Assembly: GCA_004352715.1 (NCBI GenBank)
Contig: SCFE01000012.1
Span: 1,886,655-1,950,654 of the forward strand
Origin: Hofstenia miamia
Taxonomy: Eukaryota; Xenacoelomorpha; Acoela
Length of the DNA: 64,000 nucleotides
Direction: 5' to 3'
Both the position numbers and the translations under genes were made by a program. This document shows positions 49,633-61,100 of this stretch, in pieces (position 1 is the stretch's first letter; the number at the start of each line of letters is the position of its first letter). Below the pieces are notes generated by a model that made no database searches, was not told where the DNA came from, and worked only from the letters and a program-made list of their open reading frames with translations.

Positions 49633-50504
49633 TCGTGCGACCAACTCATTTTAATAAATAGCTGGTAAGAATTGAGTTAAAATGCACGGCACAAGCATTT
49701 ACACGGAGGGCTTTGTGCCATTTGTCCCCTTTAAAATAGAACATGTTGTATTTCATAGTTTGTCCCCAAGCAGGCAATTATCTTGCGCAGGAATAGATGA
49801 TACACAGAGTGCAATCAACTCAAGTGTTTTGCATTAAGTCAAAAGCCCATCGTGTAACATCCGCTTAAGTAAAACGTGTTCTATTATAAGAGCAATAATA
49901 CACACTGCACTCGTGCAAGGGAATTAAATCAATGTTTGTCGCTTACCCGCGCTTTTCTTTGCTTGCTTTCAGCCACAATTGGTCATTTTAATTTACAAAT
50001 TAAACCGCAGTTCGCACCCTGTTAGTGTTATAGAAATCCATGTTCAGATTAAGTTCAAAGGTGGGAAAATCTTATAAAATCTATTGAAGTTGCGTCAAAG
50101 CAATAAAAGTTGCGTGAAAATCTCAAATTGCAAAAGTTGCGCCAAAAGTTGCGTAATTGCGTGACGCAACAAAATCCGGACTCTGTTAAGTAGGCCATTC
50201 TTAGATGGTTATAGCTCAAACAGTTTGATTTGATTAACAAATTTTTATACCCATCTATTGTATATCGATTGAACTCAAATAAATATCTGTCCACTTTCTG
50301 GTTATGTAAAATGTTTGGGATAACACATGTAAAATATTGCTTCTACCAAAATTTCAGCATTTTAGGGGTCCAAAGCTAAAAAACTATGGTGCGAAATTTT
50401 TTCCAATTTATTTTATTGAATCCGTAAAAATTTGTATATAAAATGGGCAAAAGAAAATTTTATTTGNTATATATATATATATATATATTTCCTATTTACA
50501 AATA

Positions 50505-51108
50505 CTTTGTTCTTTATATACACTGCTATTTACAATATGTACAAATATTACAACAACCAGTCACCAACAAGAAAAGCGCAAGGTCTGGCCGATAAATAAT
50601 AACTGCCAAGTGATGCTACACGCCGCCCCAGGCCAGACTCCGCGACTATTCGTTGTGTGCCCAATGGACGAGGATCTGGCCCAAAAGGATCCATTCGACA
50701 GCTCTTCACTCAAACATGCAAAAACTAAGGCGTAGGCTTGGCTGACTCCTATCGATTGGGTTAATCTTGTGGAGAGGCATCAGATTTAACCTTCGAAACC
50801 ATGTCAATGACCGGCGATGACTGAGAACAACAGATTAAAAACCATCTTCATTGCAGCATCATTACAAGCTCCTCGCTCAAACATGCAAAAACTAAGGTGT
50901 AGACTCGGCTAACTCCCATCGATTGGGTTGATCTTGCGGAGAGGCATTGGAATGTTCTGCATCACATCAGGGTCCTGTCACGGTCGCCATGTAGAATCAC
51001 TGGTGTGATTCTATTTGCAATATGTACATATATTACAACAACCAGTCACCAACAAGAAAAGCGCGAGGTCTGGCCGATAAATAATAACAACTACCAGCTG
51101 ATGCTACA
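50505..51108 (-). mobile_element. TRIM-like miniature LTR retrotransposon (about 600 bp)
   Basis: The right LTR (50990-51108, 119 bp) runs from tgtagaatcactggtg to agctgatgctaca on the + strand. The left LTR ends agtgatgctaca at 50620 and matches it through aatatgtaca, ccagtcaccaacaagaaaag and ggtctggccgataaataat; its outer edge is eroded beside a TA tract and an N (50467). In element orientation (minus) a primer-binding site follows the first LTR and a G-rich tract (ctggggcggcg) precedes the second. The 369-bp interior is non-coding and holds a 75-bp sequence twice (caaacatgcaaaaactaagg). No gag or pol, so it must be moved by another element. Confidence 0.78.
50971..50989 (-). promoter_or_regulatory. 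Primer-binding site of the TRIM-like element (tRNA-Arg type)
   Basis: The + strand reads ggtcctgtcacggtcgcca directly before the LTR, so the minus strand starts TGGCGACCGTGACAGGACC. This matches my recollection of the 3' end of animal tRNA-Arg(UCG), GTCCTGTCACGGTCG plus CCA. Copy B carries a near-identical site. Confidence 0.72.

Positions 51109-51155
<47 letters not shown>
51109..51155. repeat. (TA)n(TG)n compound microsatellite
   Basis: A TA run switches to a TG run directly after the TRIM-like LTR. Confidence 0.9.
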
Positions 51156-51158
<3 letters not shown>

Positions 51159-52209
51159 AAAATATGCCACATTATATGCAGATTGGCCACAATATTTAAG
51201 GCAGTGGCTAACTCTAAAAATATTTGATTTTAGTCAATCTCCTCAGGCTATTGCACATCTTTGATGAATATGCTAATTACATCACATCAACTAATAGATT
51301 TGAATGTAAAAACGACATATTATATTAAATCCACTTAGCAATGAGGATTTGTCTAGAACAACATAATTTAAGGCAAAATTGCAAAATCAATAGCTTTAGA
51401 ATTATGTGAAGATGCCGTTAGTTGCAAAGCAATTGAAATGATCCTGCTTCTGATTATTGCTTATGAAGAATCAATTAACTGACACTACTTAAGCAAAGAT
51501 ACAAACGTAAGTTAAAAAAAGTAATTTCTCATTTTGAATCAGTTTGCACCTAATGGGTTCTTGCAAAACATGCTTCAATTATAAAAGGCCCTATGTTGAG
51601 TTCTATATACATGTTCAATATAAGTATGAGACTATATAATTCTATACGTTCTACTTAATACATCTAACACTGACTAAATTTATTTGAATTTTTAGTGATA
51701 ATTGCATGTTGACAGGCCCTTGGTATTGCACCCAGCCGATACTGTATAAAATATGTTTATAACAATATTAGCCGAATGGATAATATTTATGAATTAAAAA
51801 TCTATGCAACGCGGTCGCGTTAGTTATGATTTCGATATTGCTAATGGGCAAATTAAATATGCAAATAAATACAAATCGAGAGAACAAATTATCTGAAAAG
51901 GACAAGCGGTTACAAAGTATAAAATTTGCAATTTATTTACAAATCTTAACTAAGAAGGACTTGATTTACACTAAAAATTTGCATGAATAAATTTTTATAT
52001 GCTGCAATTTTTTTTAATAATAGATAATAATTTTTTATGAATTTCAAGTTTTCTGTGCTATTGTCTCTAAATATGTATCCCGTGTTGCCGCGTGCTGCGA
52101 ATTTAATTAATTATGCATTTTTAAACTTTTAACTTATTTAATTGTATTTCTCTTCTTTTTTCCCTAAATGAGTGTTTCTTTTGTCCGTGGCTCCGTGTGT
52201 TCCGCGTGC

Positions 52210-53155
52210 ACCATATTCTATAAATTCGCCGAGATGGTTGTGTGTTTTGTGAACATTTAAAAAAATGTGAAGGGCTTATGATCCGCAAAATTTTATTTTC
52301 GCGAAGAGATTGCCTATCTTCTTAAGCTTCGCTTAATTTGCACAAGTCAAAATATATTGTTTTTTGTAATATTTGTATTTTCATGATGTCCCTTAATTTC
52401 TAGTTCTATAAATGTATTAACAAATTTAAAGACATGGTTGTGAATTTCAATGTTCTTGCAATACTTAAGTAATTATATACCAATATAAATATTTCTGGTT
52501 ACTATGCATTCTATGATATTGAAATTAGTTTCTCCAATACAATGTTGAAACAAGTGATTTCTCATTCGCCTCTTGGTTCCATTGTTTGTCACCGATTTCC
52601 TAACCATGTTGTAAATCTGCCAATTCGGAATTTCCTGTTTTTTTCAGGTTAACAAACTACCATCAGGTTAATTTTCATGTTCAGTAGGGAAGTAATGTTT
52701 TCCTCTAATAGCCAACACCACCCAGATTTACGTCAAAGAGTAAGTTTCATAATTTATATTCTTTCAGCTTTCTACTCAATGAAATTCATGCATCCGTTAT
52801 AATTTATGAATAACTTAGTAATCTAGTGAAATTTGATTAAACCTAATTGATGCAAGCAAAATATTGAATTGATTGGTTTGGCATTGATCTTATAAATATG
52901 ATTAATATATTTTTACTTCCTGCCATGAAATGTGAAACCACCAGTACTTTAAGATGTTATATTGACTACTAACATAGCATTCAAGAGTTACAAATCAATT
53001 AATTATATCAGCAGTTATTTACATACACTTGTAAATATCAGTTACTAATTATGGTTCATCCTACCAACATTTAAGAAAAACCAGCTTGGTACTTGCTTGA
53101 AGCGATCACAACTCTACTATAAGAGCCCAATCCTGTAGATTAAAGAAAATTACCA
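52210..53155. other. Non-coding, AT-rich interval
   Basis: Nothing recognised between the inverted-repeat tip and the gypsy remnant. No open frame above 60 codons. Confidence 0.5.
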
Positions 53156-53159
53156 TCAG

Positions 53160-55329
53160 CTCAGCGATCATGATTGGCGAATGACCCTCAAACATATTCG
53201 TTGCTTCTGGCAGACAATAATCTATTTCATCAGCGCAAATTCTGGGTATTGCGACGATGTCGCCTTCCTGATTCAGTTTGTTTTTGAGAAAATAATTTTT
53301 GCAACATCAGTCCATCGTCTCAAGTTAACATCATACACTCGAACTATATCCCCACAAGAAAATCTTAGTGGTTCATCATTGTTTGCGTTTATTTCAGTGT
53401 GCAACATTGTAGAATTAGGAAGACGTGTACGCAAGTGATGATTCATTCAAAGTTGAGCTGGAGATAACCCCGTTTCTGAATGAGTAGTATTTCGATAACT
53501 TAACAGAGCGAGATATAAATCTTGTGTAGAAACGTGCTTGCCCATTCGAACGGAGATAGTAAGAGGACGAGAAATTATGAAAAAATGCTTTCATTTCTTG
53601 ACACAGAAAACCCGGCTCACCATCAAAAACCCGGATTCTTTGTCTTGCAAAAACTGACTTAAATGCACAAATCAATGTCTGAGCTTGTTTATCAGATACT
53701 AACATCACCTCGGGGTAAGGAGATAATGTCCACCAAAACAGGTTAATGTCGACCTTGAAGACACATTAGCTCAACTGCAATTTTCATGATGGTTGTTCAT
53801 GAGAAGAGCAACCAAAAAATTGACCTAAAATCTGTTTTGTAGCGCTATTCAATTTCCCTTAAAATTGACTAAAATTGACCTCAAAAATTGACCTAAAATT
53901 GACAAATGTCTTTAAAAAAAACGAGATATCATTGAATTTCAATTTAAATCTTAATTACAATAGCATATCATGTATTTTTCAACGTTTTTGCCCAAGAAAT
54001 TTCGACAATCAGCAAGAGATGGTTCAATTTCGGAAAAAATTCAATGTCGGCACTTGAGGGTTGGGCATTCCGTAGAATTGCATTACACAAACAAAATTAA
54101 AGCTCAATAACACGAGCGGTAGGAGGCAAAGCCACACTTAAATCACGTGCGTGACAAAAATTCCATTTGTATACACTTAATTGCATACGTATATTAAGAA
54201 ATTAACCTCAAAAATAGTAATAAAGCAACTTTAGTTAAAAATTGACCTTAAAAATAGCAATAATACAATTTCGATTAAAAATTGATCTAATAGCATTAAT
54301 AGCAATTATGGTTACCCTATTCATGAAGCAACAAATATTTACGTGATTTAATATTTTTTATATTAATTACACACAGAACATCTTGAAATTAATTGCTCAA
54401 TTTCTTGGTTTATTGATGGCCAAAATACATAATTACGTGCCAAGCTTTTGATTTTTATAATTCCAAGATAACCATCAGGTGTGCGGTTAAGAATCAGCTT
54501 TTGCAAAGATCTTGGTATAATAAAAGATTAACTTTTCAAGACAATGTCATTAACAACAAAGATGTCTTGCGAGAAGGATCTGTAGACTTGCAGCGTACCT
54601 GACAACTGACGTTTGGTTGGCCAACCTTTCTTAGCAAATATCATTACTTTAGAAAGAACAGAATCAGTAGATGTTTTATGACGAATTTTTGCATGAAACG
54701 GTGATATAAATTCGTTGGTTTCTAAACGCAATAAAGCAAAAACTTTTGCCTCATTAAAGTTATATTCGGTATCAACTTAGCTACACCTTCTTGACAAGGG
54801 ATCAGCAAGCACCAATTTACATCCTGAAATGCAGGATACCTTCAAAGAATACATATGTAAACGTAGTAGCATTCTTTGCAAACGAATACTTATTTTATGA
54901 AGGAGTTTGTCAAAAATTACTACAGGCGGTTGATGATCTCTTTCTACATCAAAGTCTAAACCATAAATATACTTATGGAACTTTTGGGACGCGAATAGTA
55001 TTAATGCATTTTTTTTTATAAATTTCGGCGTATCTAGTTTCGGTGTCTGATAATGTGCACGAAATATCCTCTATAGGACTCCTTTCATCATTGTTATTTT
55101 TCTGCTGTAGAACCGCGCCCATGGTCATATTGTGATTCATCAACTGACATTTTGAGTTTCTTTGTGGGTCATACATTTGAAGAACCGGTTTTGAAGTAAG
55201 AATATCCTTGATTCGCCTAATTGCATCCATGACTGTAGGAGATACTACATTTTTCAGAAGATCCATTAGCGGTTTTGCAATGACACTCATATTTGGCACA
55301 AACTGTACCACGTAATTAGCAATTCCCAA
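53160..55329 (-). pseudogene. Third gypsy-type pol remnant (RNase H, integrase), highly diverged
   Basis: Read on the minus strand from 55329: VPNMSVIAKPLMDLLK and DILTSKPVLQMYDP (RT-RNase H junction), MGAVLQQK, then ETRYAEIYKK. After a frameshift come LQRMLLRLHMYSLKV and LADPLSRR. The integrase zinc-binding remnant has SLARNYVFWPSINQEIE and CSVC near 54380-54450; the first His pair is mutated. The core resumes at about 53790 with VELMCLQGRH, WTLSPYPEV and RSNGQARF. Then an insert-free C-terminal stretch with FSCGDIVRVYDVKLRRW ends near 53200. It resembles the Mag/K02A2.6-type gypsy group more than copies A-C. At least four frame breaks make it dead. Confidence 0.75.
53800..54350. repeat. Insertion with AAAATTGACCT-type units splitting the gypsy integrase
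   Basis: About 550 bp separates the integrase zinc-binding part from its core. It contains repeated aaaaattgacct-like units (53818, 53868-53905, 54190-54295). No coding. It may be a local simple-repeat expansion or the remains of an inserted element. Confidence 0.45.
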
Positions 55330-56298
55330 GTCAGGATTTTAGTTTAGATTTATTAAATTGGACTTTCATTTCAATATGTGCATTAAGTTTTATATAACCG
55401 TTTATATAGCATGTGCGATTGAATTTTTTTCCAATAAATCGAATACAGTTATTTTAGGAAATCCTTTTATAATTTGCGCTCACATTAATTTCAGAGTAGT
55501 TTTTGGTTTTAGTCAACAGAGACTATTAATGAAATGTTTCAATTATTTTGCTGTTTTTTTCATTAAATATTTAGTCGTGCCACTCGTAGTTGCTATGTAT
55601 TTATTTATAATTAAACAGGCAAGTATACGTGCGCCATTGCTTTATTTCATAATATTTATTTATCGTGAGTATTTTTCATCGTAAACAGTTTAAATCAATA
55701 TTGCCGTTTGTGTTATGCCCATATCCATAATTAATTGTCGTGTTATAACGTTAGTGAAAGTATTTGCAAATAGTCCGAATTTTAAATATGGGGAATGTAT
55801 GGTAAATGTATTTACGATACATGTGACAATTTAATAAAAGGATTATGTGTGCTTAGTAAAGTAAAAAAATAGCAAGCTACAATTAAAATTAATTAAAGCT
55901 TATTTTTGTGTCGTATCTTGAATTGTATTGATACCCCAACCATTTATTAGCCTGTGGAAGAACTGGAAACCTTTAAAAATGTAAAGTAACTTCATCTATG
56001 TTATATAATGTAGTAAATCTGTTTGAAGCATCTTTAAAAATAGGTAAGTTATCTATCAAAGATGTTTTCAATTTAAAACTTTAATTTTCCCAATTGTTAT
56101 ATGTATAAGATATGTCTTCGATTTAAGTGCAAATATTGTGTTGAAAATAGCTCAAATGCTAGTCTAAAGACTAGCTGCATTTTTGCAATCTACTCAATTT
56201 TGTTATAACCTGTACTATTACGTTCAAATTTGGTGGTTTGATATTAAAATGTTGACTTTTTGAAGTTTTTTAGCAATTACTTTTAAAGGTTTAGAAAT
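55330..56298. other. Non-coding interval upstream of the ankyrin gene
   Basis: Holds a 108-codon hydrophobic frame (55358-55684) with no motif. A pyrimidine-poor ttttttag precedes the ATG by roughly 30 bp, a possible acceptor for a 5' untranslated exon or spliced leader. No promoter element was identified. Confidence 0.4.
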
Positions 56299-56526
56299 AT
56301 GGAATGGGAAGGCTGCTCTGATACCACACCGTATAAGCCAGATTCAATAGAATCTAGAAATGCATTAATAAAAAGAATCAAGGAAATTGGTAATGATGAA
56401 GAAATGTGGATGAATTTAGAGCTTTGCCATTTTAACGCTAATAGGTGGGAACTGTTAAATGAAAACGAACCAACTAAATATTGGGCACCGCTTCATTATG
56501 CAGCCAACAGAGGTGTTACTGTAAAG
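56299..56526 (+). CDS. Ankyrin-type gene, exon 1
   Basis: Seventy-six codons from the first in-frame ATG to a gtgtgc donor at 56527. Ends in LHYAANRGVTVK, the first helix of an ankyrin repeat, which continues in exon 2. If unspliced, the frame runs only 16 more codons to a stop. Confidence 0.85.
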
Positions 56527-58131
56527 GTGTGCATTTTTACTAACAAAACTGCGTTTAGCATCCGTATTAAGAGCTGATTAAATGTTGTGTTTCAAATTTT
56601 ATTTTGAATTATAGACAACATAGTTGTTATTCCTGTGATGATAAAAAGTGAAACACAGAAAAAGTCATAAATTTAATATCTATTTAATTGACTAAAAATT
56701 ACTGCAACCTATATATAATTTGATTTTAATAATTTATTCAGAAAATGTCCTGAATGCGATGTTTTTTTGCAAAAATTAGCTACTTAAATAATTCTTAGTC
56801 GAACAATTGATAAATACCCAATCTTAGTGTACATGATATATATNAAAACTCCAATTCAAAATTCGAAAACTAATAGTCTAATGGCCTTTAGGCAAAATTT
56901 TGTTCTGCTCTATCAAGTTCGGCGCCCATGATTTTAACCGGTTTCGATTTATAAATTATGTTCAATACACATACGCGGAAATAAAATTTTGCGCTCACTA
57001 CATTATACGGCGACTAATTTGCCCTACACTTAAATTAGTTCAGTAAATTTGTTCTACAGTAAACCTCGATTATCCGGAATGCATTTTTGTAAAAGCTAAC
57101 TTTAAATCCTTTCAACTTCTCGTAAAACTTCTGCTGTTATTCAGTTTCAAAATTTTTCGGGGCGGGTTACAGCTTCAATAATTATATTGTCATTCAAATC
57201 CTCCTAGCCGTGATCATCATTATCTATAGTTAGCCATTCTATAAGGCTAACTTGCTCCGTATCGGTGCAATAACGTCTAAAATCTGCATAATGTCTGCAG
57301 TACATGTATCACCATCATATTTGCCATCATCAGTTGTAGTTTATATAAAGATTGAGTGAATGTCAGTCATAGGGTGATTAACAAAGTTCAAAGGCTTATG
57401 TAAATACAGCTGTTACATAAATACAGCTGTTACATAATTACGTTTAATTTTCTCTCTTTGTTTCATTCTATCTAGTGCAGTAAATTAGGCCACGGTTAGA
57501 CTACTGATTGGTTCAAAAGTGATCTATCACATTTGAAAGAATTGCACCTCTAACCACCCCAGATAATTAGCGATGTGACGATCTCGAAGAAATCGTGCGC
57601 GTTCGATTTCCTTGTGATCGTCACATCGCTCATTATTTCAGGTGGTTAGACGTGCGATTTAATCAAAATGTGATAGATCACTTTTGAGCAAATCACTAGT
57701 CTAACCGTGGCCTTAGGAAAATTGTAATTTTACATTGTGCTGTTTTAATGCCTGACAAACGGAAGAAAGTTGTATTGACCATACAACAGATATAGTGAAT
57801 TTTGAAATATATATGTAATAGACGTACAATTGAGTTTTTTGGGTAAATCTATCGTAGTTAAAGGTTCAATTTAGTTTAGAGGCGAGCACATATGTACATA
57901 CATTGATAGTTCCTTCCTTGAAGCCTGGCCCCGTTTGGTACCATGTTTCTCAAAAGAGGATCTGCAATAAATTTACTATATATGTTGTTATATGCTCTAA
58001 TAATCTTTCAAATTTTAGGAGTTAATGATATTCATAGCAAGGACTACTCGCTATTTTAAAATACATATTGTTAGCTGTCTCTTTGGGTTAATAGTAAATA
58101 CAAAATATCTATATTCTTCTATAATAAATAN

Positions 58132-58187
<56 letters not shown>

Positions 58188-61100
58188 CTGCCACTATTAA
58201 GTCAAGCTATAAAGGCTCTATAAATGAAATATTACTTTTAAAACTCCAATTCAAAATTCGAAAACTAATAGTCTAATGGCCTTTAGGCAAAATTTTGTTC
58301 TGCTCTATCAAGTTCGGCGCCCATGATTTTAACCGGTTTCGATTTATAAATTATGTTCAATACACATACGCGGAAATAAAATTTTGCGCTCACTACATTA
58401 TACGGCGACTAATTTGCCCTACACTTAAATTAGTTCAGTAAATTTGTTCTACAGTAAACCTCGATTATCCGGAATGCATTTTTGTAAAAGCTAACTTTAA
58501 ATCCTTTCAACTTCTCGTAAAACTTCTGCTGTTATTCAGTTTCAAAATTTTTCGGGGCGGGTTACAGCTTCAATAATTATATTGTCATTCAAATCCTCCT
58601 AGCCGTGATCATCATTATCTATAGTTAGCCATTCTATAAGGCTAACTTGCTCCGTATCGGTGCAATAACGTCTAAAATCTGCATAATGTCTGCAGTACAT
58701 GTATCACCATCATATTTGCCATCATCAGTTGTAGTTTATATAAAGATTGAGTGAATGTCAGTCATAGGGTGATTAACAAAGTTCAAAGGCTTATGTAAAT
58801 ACAGCTGTTACATAAATACAGCTGTTACATAATTACGTTTAATTTTCTCTCTTTGTTTCATTCTATCTAGTGCAGTAAATTAGGCCACGGTTAGACTACT
58901 GATTGGTTCAAAAGTGATCTATCACATTTGAAAGAATTGCACCTCTAACCACCCCAGATAATTAGCGATGTGACGATCTCGAAGAAATCGTGCGCGTTCG
59001 ATTTCCTTGTGATCGTCACATCGCTCATTATTTCAGGTGGTTAGACGTGCGATTTAATCAAAATGTGATAGATCACTTTTGAGCAAATCACTAGTCTAAC
59101 CGTGGCCTTAGGAAAATTGTAATTTTACATTGTGCTGTTTTAATGCCTGACAAACGGAAGAAAGTTGTATTGACCATACAACAGATATAGTGAATTTTGA
59201 AATATATATGTAATAGACGTACAATTGAGTTTTTTGGGTAAATCTATCGTAGTTAAAGGTTCAATTTAGTTTAGAGGCGAGCACATATGTACATACATTG
59301 ATAGTTCCTTCCTTGAAGCCTGGCCCCGTTTGGTACCATGTTTCTCAAAAGAGGATCTGCAATAAATTTACTATATATGTTGTTATATGCTCTAATAATC
59401 TTTCAAATTTTAGGAGTTAATGATATTCATAGCAAGGACTACTCGCTATTTTAAAATACATATTGTTAGCTGTCTCTTTGGGTTAATAGTAAATACAAAA
59501 TATCTATATTCTTCTATAATAAATAGATCACACATCCTTATATTAGTGATATATTCGAAAAAAGACATGAAAAATAACGAAAAAGCGTATGTACGATTGT
59601 TTGAAACATCTTTTAACCGGCCCTGGATGTAATTGTTTCCATAATACACATTTGACACATGTATGCCCTGTTCCCATTAGAGGTGAGTCAACCCGCTGCG
59701 AGTCGCCCCACTTGAAGAAATCTGAGTTACCACTTAATTTTTCGCCCCACTTTGAGTGGCAGCGAGGCAACTCATATCTAATGGAAACACGTTCGCCCTT
59801 TTGCCACTCAACTTTGTTTTTTAAAGCGGGGCGAAAGGTTACCGCTACGAAATATCAAATGGGAACACTTTCACCCCACAGTAACTCTCTATGTACAAAG
59901 AACAATTCGTCCCATATATTTTAGATTTTGCAATGACTTGTATTTTGTAAATATGATTCTGTGTGCTTATTTACAGTCAAGAATTTAATCAAAATACGCT
60001 CATTAATTAAGGTAATTAACTCCGTTTACACACGTGATTTTGAGGTAATAGTTTATTTTGAAAGGTAAATCTACTTCATTTCCAGACAATAAGCTACCAT
60101 TTGTGAAAGAATTTTAGTTTCAATCTCAGTTTTTGCACATATTCAAGCACGATGCATGTGGCTCTAAATAGCATTTTGATTAAATTCATGCATTTACAAC
60201 TCAATGTCATTTTTCTTGAATATATAGCAGCAATGATATTGCAAAATTATATCATGACAATTAAATTCCTCGAGAAGGAATATTATGTGGTCTATATAAT
60301 CCTTGTTCCGAAAGAACATTTTAGATGTCGCTGGGGAACCTTCTTCCCATTGCAATTGCAGTCATACTATATTAATGCAAACCGTATCTTTGTGGCAAGT
60401 CTCAAATTTACTTGTTTGTACTTATCTGTAGGGGGGATGGGGCTTGTTGGCACAAAACACACATTTTCTGACTTTATGACTCAGAATAAAGTTTTGAAAT
60501 TTTTTATGTGCATAATGTATATTGCCTTTCGCTCGAAACGCATTAGAGCTTCCCTAGTATGATATCATTCCAATGTCAAATTTGATTTGAAATTTCTGTG
60601 CCCCATGTTGGCACATAGTAGGAGGGGGCATGTTGACACAAAAAAATCAAGGAAAAAGGATGAAAGTCATTAAAGAAGTGTGTAACTCCGCATATCACGG
60701 CATTGAAATCTATAAATTCCAGGGGAACGACTCTATTTTCCTCTCAAAAGCACCAGCAGCCGCATAGCAATATCTGATTTAAACAACGAGCGAGCATACG
60801 ATAAAGGACACTATAATTGCTCAGATTTTCTTAAAAATATTGTTAAAGATTTCAGAATTAAAATATATATATAATCATTGGCATTGATGAACTGAAACTA
60901 TATCTGAATATGGAAATGATGATTCGTTAATTGAGGGTCGGCAATAATTTTGATGAAAATTCTTCATATATAATTGTTTTACAAGAATTCGTTTAATGAT
61001 TACCTTGTGGGGCATATTGGCACACTTAGTGTCGACATGCCTCGAGCTGGTTGCTTATTAAAAACGCTTCACATATTACAAAACTTACTCTGAATTCAAA

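Larger units (their letters stand above)
45456..52205. mobile_element. Large inverted-repeat element (arms about 1 kb) with GCGGACAAAATAAACAC tips
   Basis: The left arm (45456-46475) and right arm (51160-52205) are diverged reverse complements over about 1 kb. Matched landmarks are gcaaagatacaaacgta, cattttgaatca, aagaaggacttgatt(g/t)acac, and caatctc..aggctattgcac. The tip motif occurs five times: + at 45456 and 45764, - at 48229-48248, + at 48323-48345, - at 52172-52190. The order +,+,-,+,- suggests two adjacent elements (45456-48248 and 48323-52190), or one disrupted by nested insertions. An extra right-arm copy lies at 48925-49125. No transposase was seen. Confidence 0.55.
56845..59525 (+). 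repeat. 1286-bp block present twice inside intron 1 (probable false duplication)
   Basis: Positions 56845-58130 and 58240-59525 appear identical throughout, starting aaaactccaattcaaaattc and ending ctataataaata. Single Ns stand at 56844 and 58131 on both edges of the first copy, and the spacer is mostly a TA tract. This is the signature of a misplaced contig rather than a biological tandem repeat. Confidence 0.85.

Noticed and set aside
60152-60562. 136-codon ORF on the + strand in intron 1
   Set aside because: Runs across the left end of an inverted-repeat element, with no family motif and unlike composition.
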